Assembly: GCA_963422705.1 (NCBI GenBank)
Contig: OY730443.1
Span: forward strand, 248,001 to 312,000
Direction: 5' to 3'
Length of the DNA stretch: 64,000 nucleotides
DNA from: G963422705 sp963422705
GTDB taxonomy: Bacteria; Poribacteria; WGA-4E; WGA-3G
Shown: in pieces, positions 63,281-64,000 of the stretch
Position numbering within the stretch: the stretch's first letter is position 1
Layout of the letters: the number at the start of each line of letters is the position of its first letter
Notes under the pieces: generated by a model
What the model was told of the DNA's origin: nothing
Database searches by the model: none
What the model saw: only the letters and a program-made list of their open reading frames with translations
Made by a program: the position numbers and the translations under genes

Positions 63281-64000
63281 ATGCAGGGGACGAGTCGTGA
63301 TTTTCGGCGGCGGAGTTCTTCTTACGGGCGCGCGAGTTTCAAGAGACAAGAAGACGAAGTGTTAACCACAAGGGAAGAAATCCCTGAATCTTTGGAAGGA
63401 CGGTTACAGAAACTCCTTTTAAAAGGAGAAGAAGTTAAGGTATCAGTTTCAACAGATCTTCGGTTTGACGGCACTTACGGCAAGGATTGGTTAATTGCGA
63501 CGAACAAACGTCTGCTTGCTTTTAATCAAAACGGTTCGCCGGAGCACGAGCTCCGTGAAATTTCGTTTGCTTCGGTTGAGACGGTTGATGTTCAGGAAAT
63601 GCACGGCAACAACATTCTCAAAGTGCGTACGCCGGGCAATGCCGCGGAAGTGGCACGTTATTCGCGAAGGATTGCGCCGAAGTTTGAGTTGGTAACGCCG
63701 GAGTTAGAATCTCTCGCGAAGGAAGCGAATCCGGGGATTCAGACTGAGGAACGGCAGCCGAAGCCTAAGGGATTAGGCAAAAACAAGGACAAATGTGAAA
63801 CGTGCGCTCAACCGATTCCGAGCTGGGCGGGTGTCTGTATTAATTGTGTCGAAAAGCGGAAGCTGATTTTGCGGTTGATTGGTTACGCGTTTCCGTTCTG
63901 GCACGTTATTGTCCCGGCGCTTGCGTTGATGATGGTGATTCGGGCAGTCTCGCTTTATCCGGCTATTCTCAGTAAGCAGATGGTGGATAATATTCTGAAC
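63281..64000 (+). CDS. ABC exporter with N-terminal regulatory and zinc-ribbon domains, runs off the window
   Basis: 240 codons from ATG 63281 (GGAGG 8 bp upstream) to the window edge. Residues about 45-150 form a beta-rich PH-like domain (GKDWLIATNKRLLAFNQNG). A zinc ribbon with two CxxC knuckles follows (CETC and CINC, about 185-203). The first helix of an ABC exporter membrane domain starts near 211 (LLRLIGYAFPFW in outline; LYPAILSKQMVDNIL is the usual TM1-TM2 entry). The ATPase lies beyond the window. The N-terminal additions are unusual for MsbA-type exporters. Confidence 0.75.
   Translation, partial: MQGTSRDFRRRSSSYGRASFKRQEDEVLTTREEIPESLEGRLQKLLLKGEEVKVSVSTDLRFDGTYGKDWLIATNKRLLAFNQNGSPEHELREISFASVETVDVQEMHGNNILKVRTPGNAAEVARYSRRIAPKFELVTPELESLAKEANPGIQTEERQPKPKGLGKNKDKCETCAQPIPSWAGVCINCVEKRKLILRLIGYAFPFWHVIVPALALMMVIRAVSLYPAILSKQMVDNILN

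Overview
The gene content suggests a member of Candidatus Poribacteria or a close relative. There are four enolase-superfamily enzymes, two Gfo/Idh/MocA oxidoreductases, a PhyH dioxygenase, a sulfatase, a DUF6785-type membrane protein, a PmoA-like (DUF6807) protein, a CRTAC1/FG-GAP protein, a dockerin protein and a LarA-like protein, mixed with ordinary housekeeping genes. This assignment is inferred from gene families; no 16S gene is present.

Layout. 1-4.1 kb (minus): cytochrome c maturation (ccmD-like, ccmC), map, miaB and a PmoA-like protein. 4.2-9.7 kb: a class I amidotransferase peptidase, then a minus-strand surface set (PorV-like barrel, SLBB export protein, DUF2007 protein, amidohydrolase, LPG-synthase-like membrane protein). 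10-13.7 kb: mutS and an oxidoreductase. 14-15.4 kb: TnpB element E1. 15.5-21.6 kb: CRTAC1 protein, endonuclease III-like protein, dockerin protein, DUF1611 protein and a D-amino-acid PLP enzyme. 21.7-28.7 kb (minus): lipoprotein, ispE, tRNA-Gln, rplY/ctc, amidase, GerMN protein, then pth cut off by TnpB element E3. 28.7-36.7 kb (minus): argD and a sugar-acid catabolism group. 36.8-40 kb: two paralogous Cys-rich secreted proteins separated by an IsrB-like element, E4. 40.2-41.8 kb: decayed TnpB element E2. 41.9-46.7 kb: a single-chain type ISP restriction-modification enzyme. 46.9-54 kb: a triheme membrane cytochrome, then sulfatase-enolase-lysA, an esterase-like hydrolase and another enolase. 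54.5-61 kb: a NuoE-NuoF fusion, MFS transporter, queC, HAD hydrolase and LarA-like protein. 61-64 kb: two small secreted or membrane proteins with a duplication scar, a miniature IS605-type element (E5) carrying what looks like a stand-alone omega-RNA, and the start of an ABC exporter.

The most unusual content is a concentration of IS200/IS605-type OMEGA elements (E1-E5) with no tnpA in the window. Three tnpB genes from two divergent subfamilies share a promoter plus a 92-94 nt structured leader with covarying stems. Every one of the four nuclease genes carries a copy of the same 27-28 nt palindrome, and the rest of the window has none. Removing exactly 28 nt restores the reading frame in two of them. 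One tnpB copy carries three further 24-25 nt palindromic insertions from two other families. Two of the families have a GTAG-plus-hairpin layout like REP elements. The IsrB element and TnpB element E3 share end sequences but carry their genes in opposite orientation relative to those ends.
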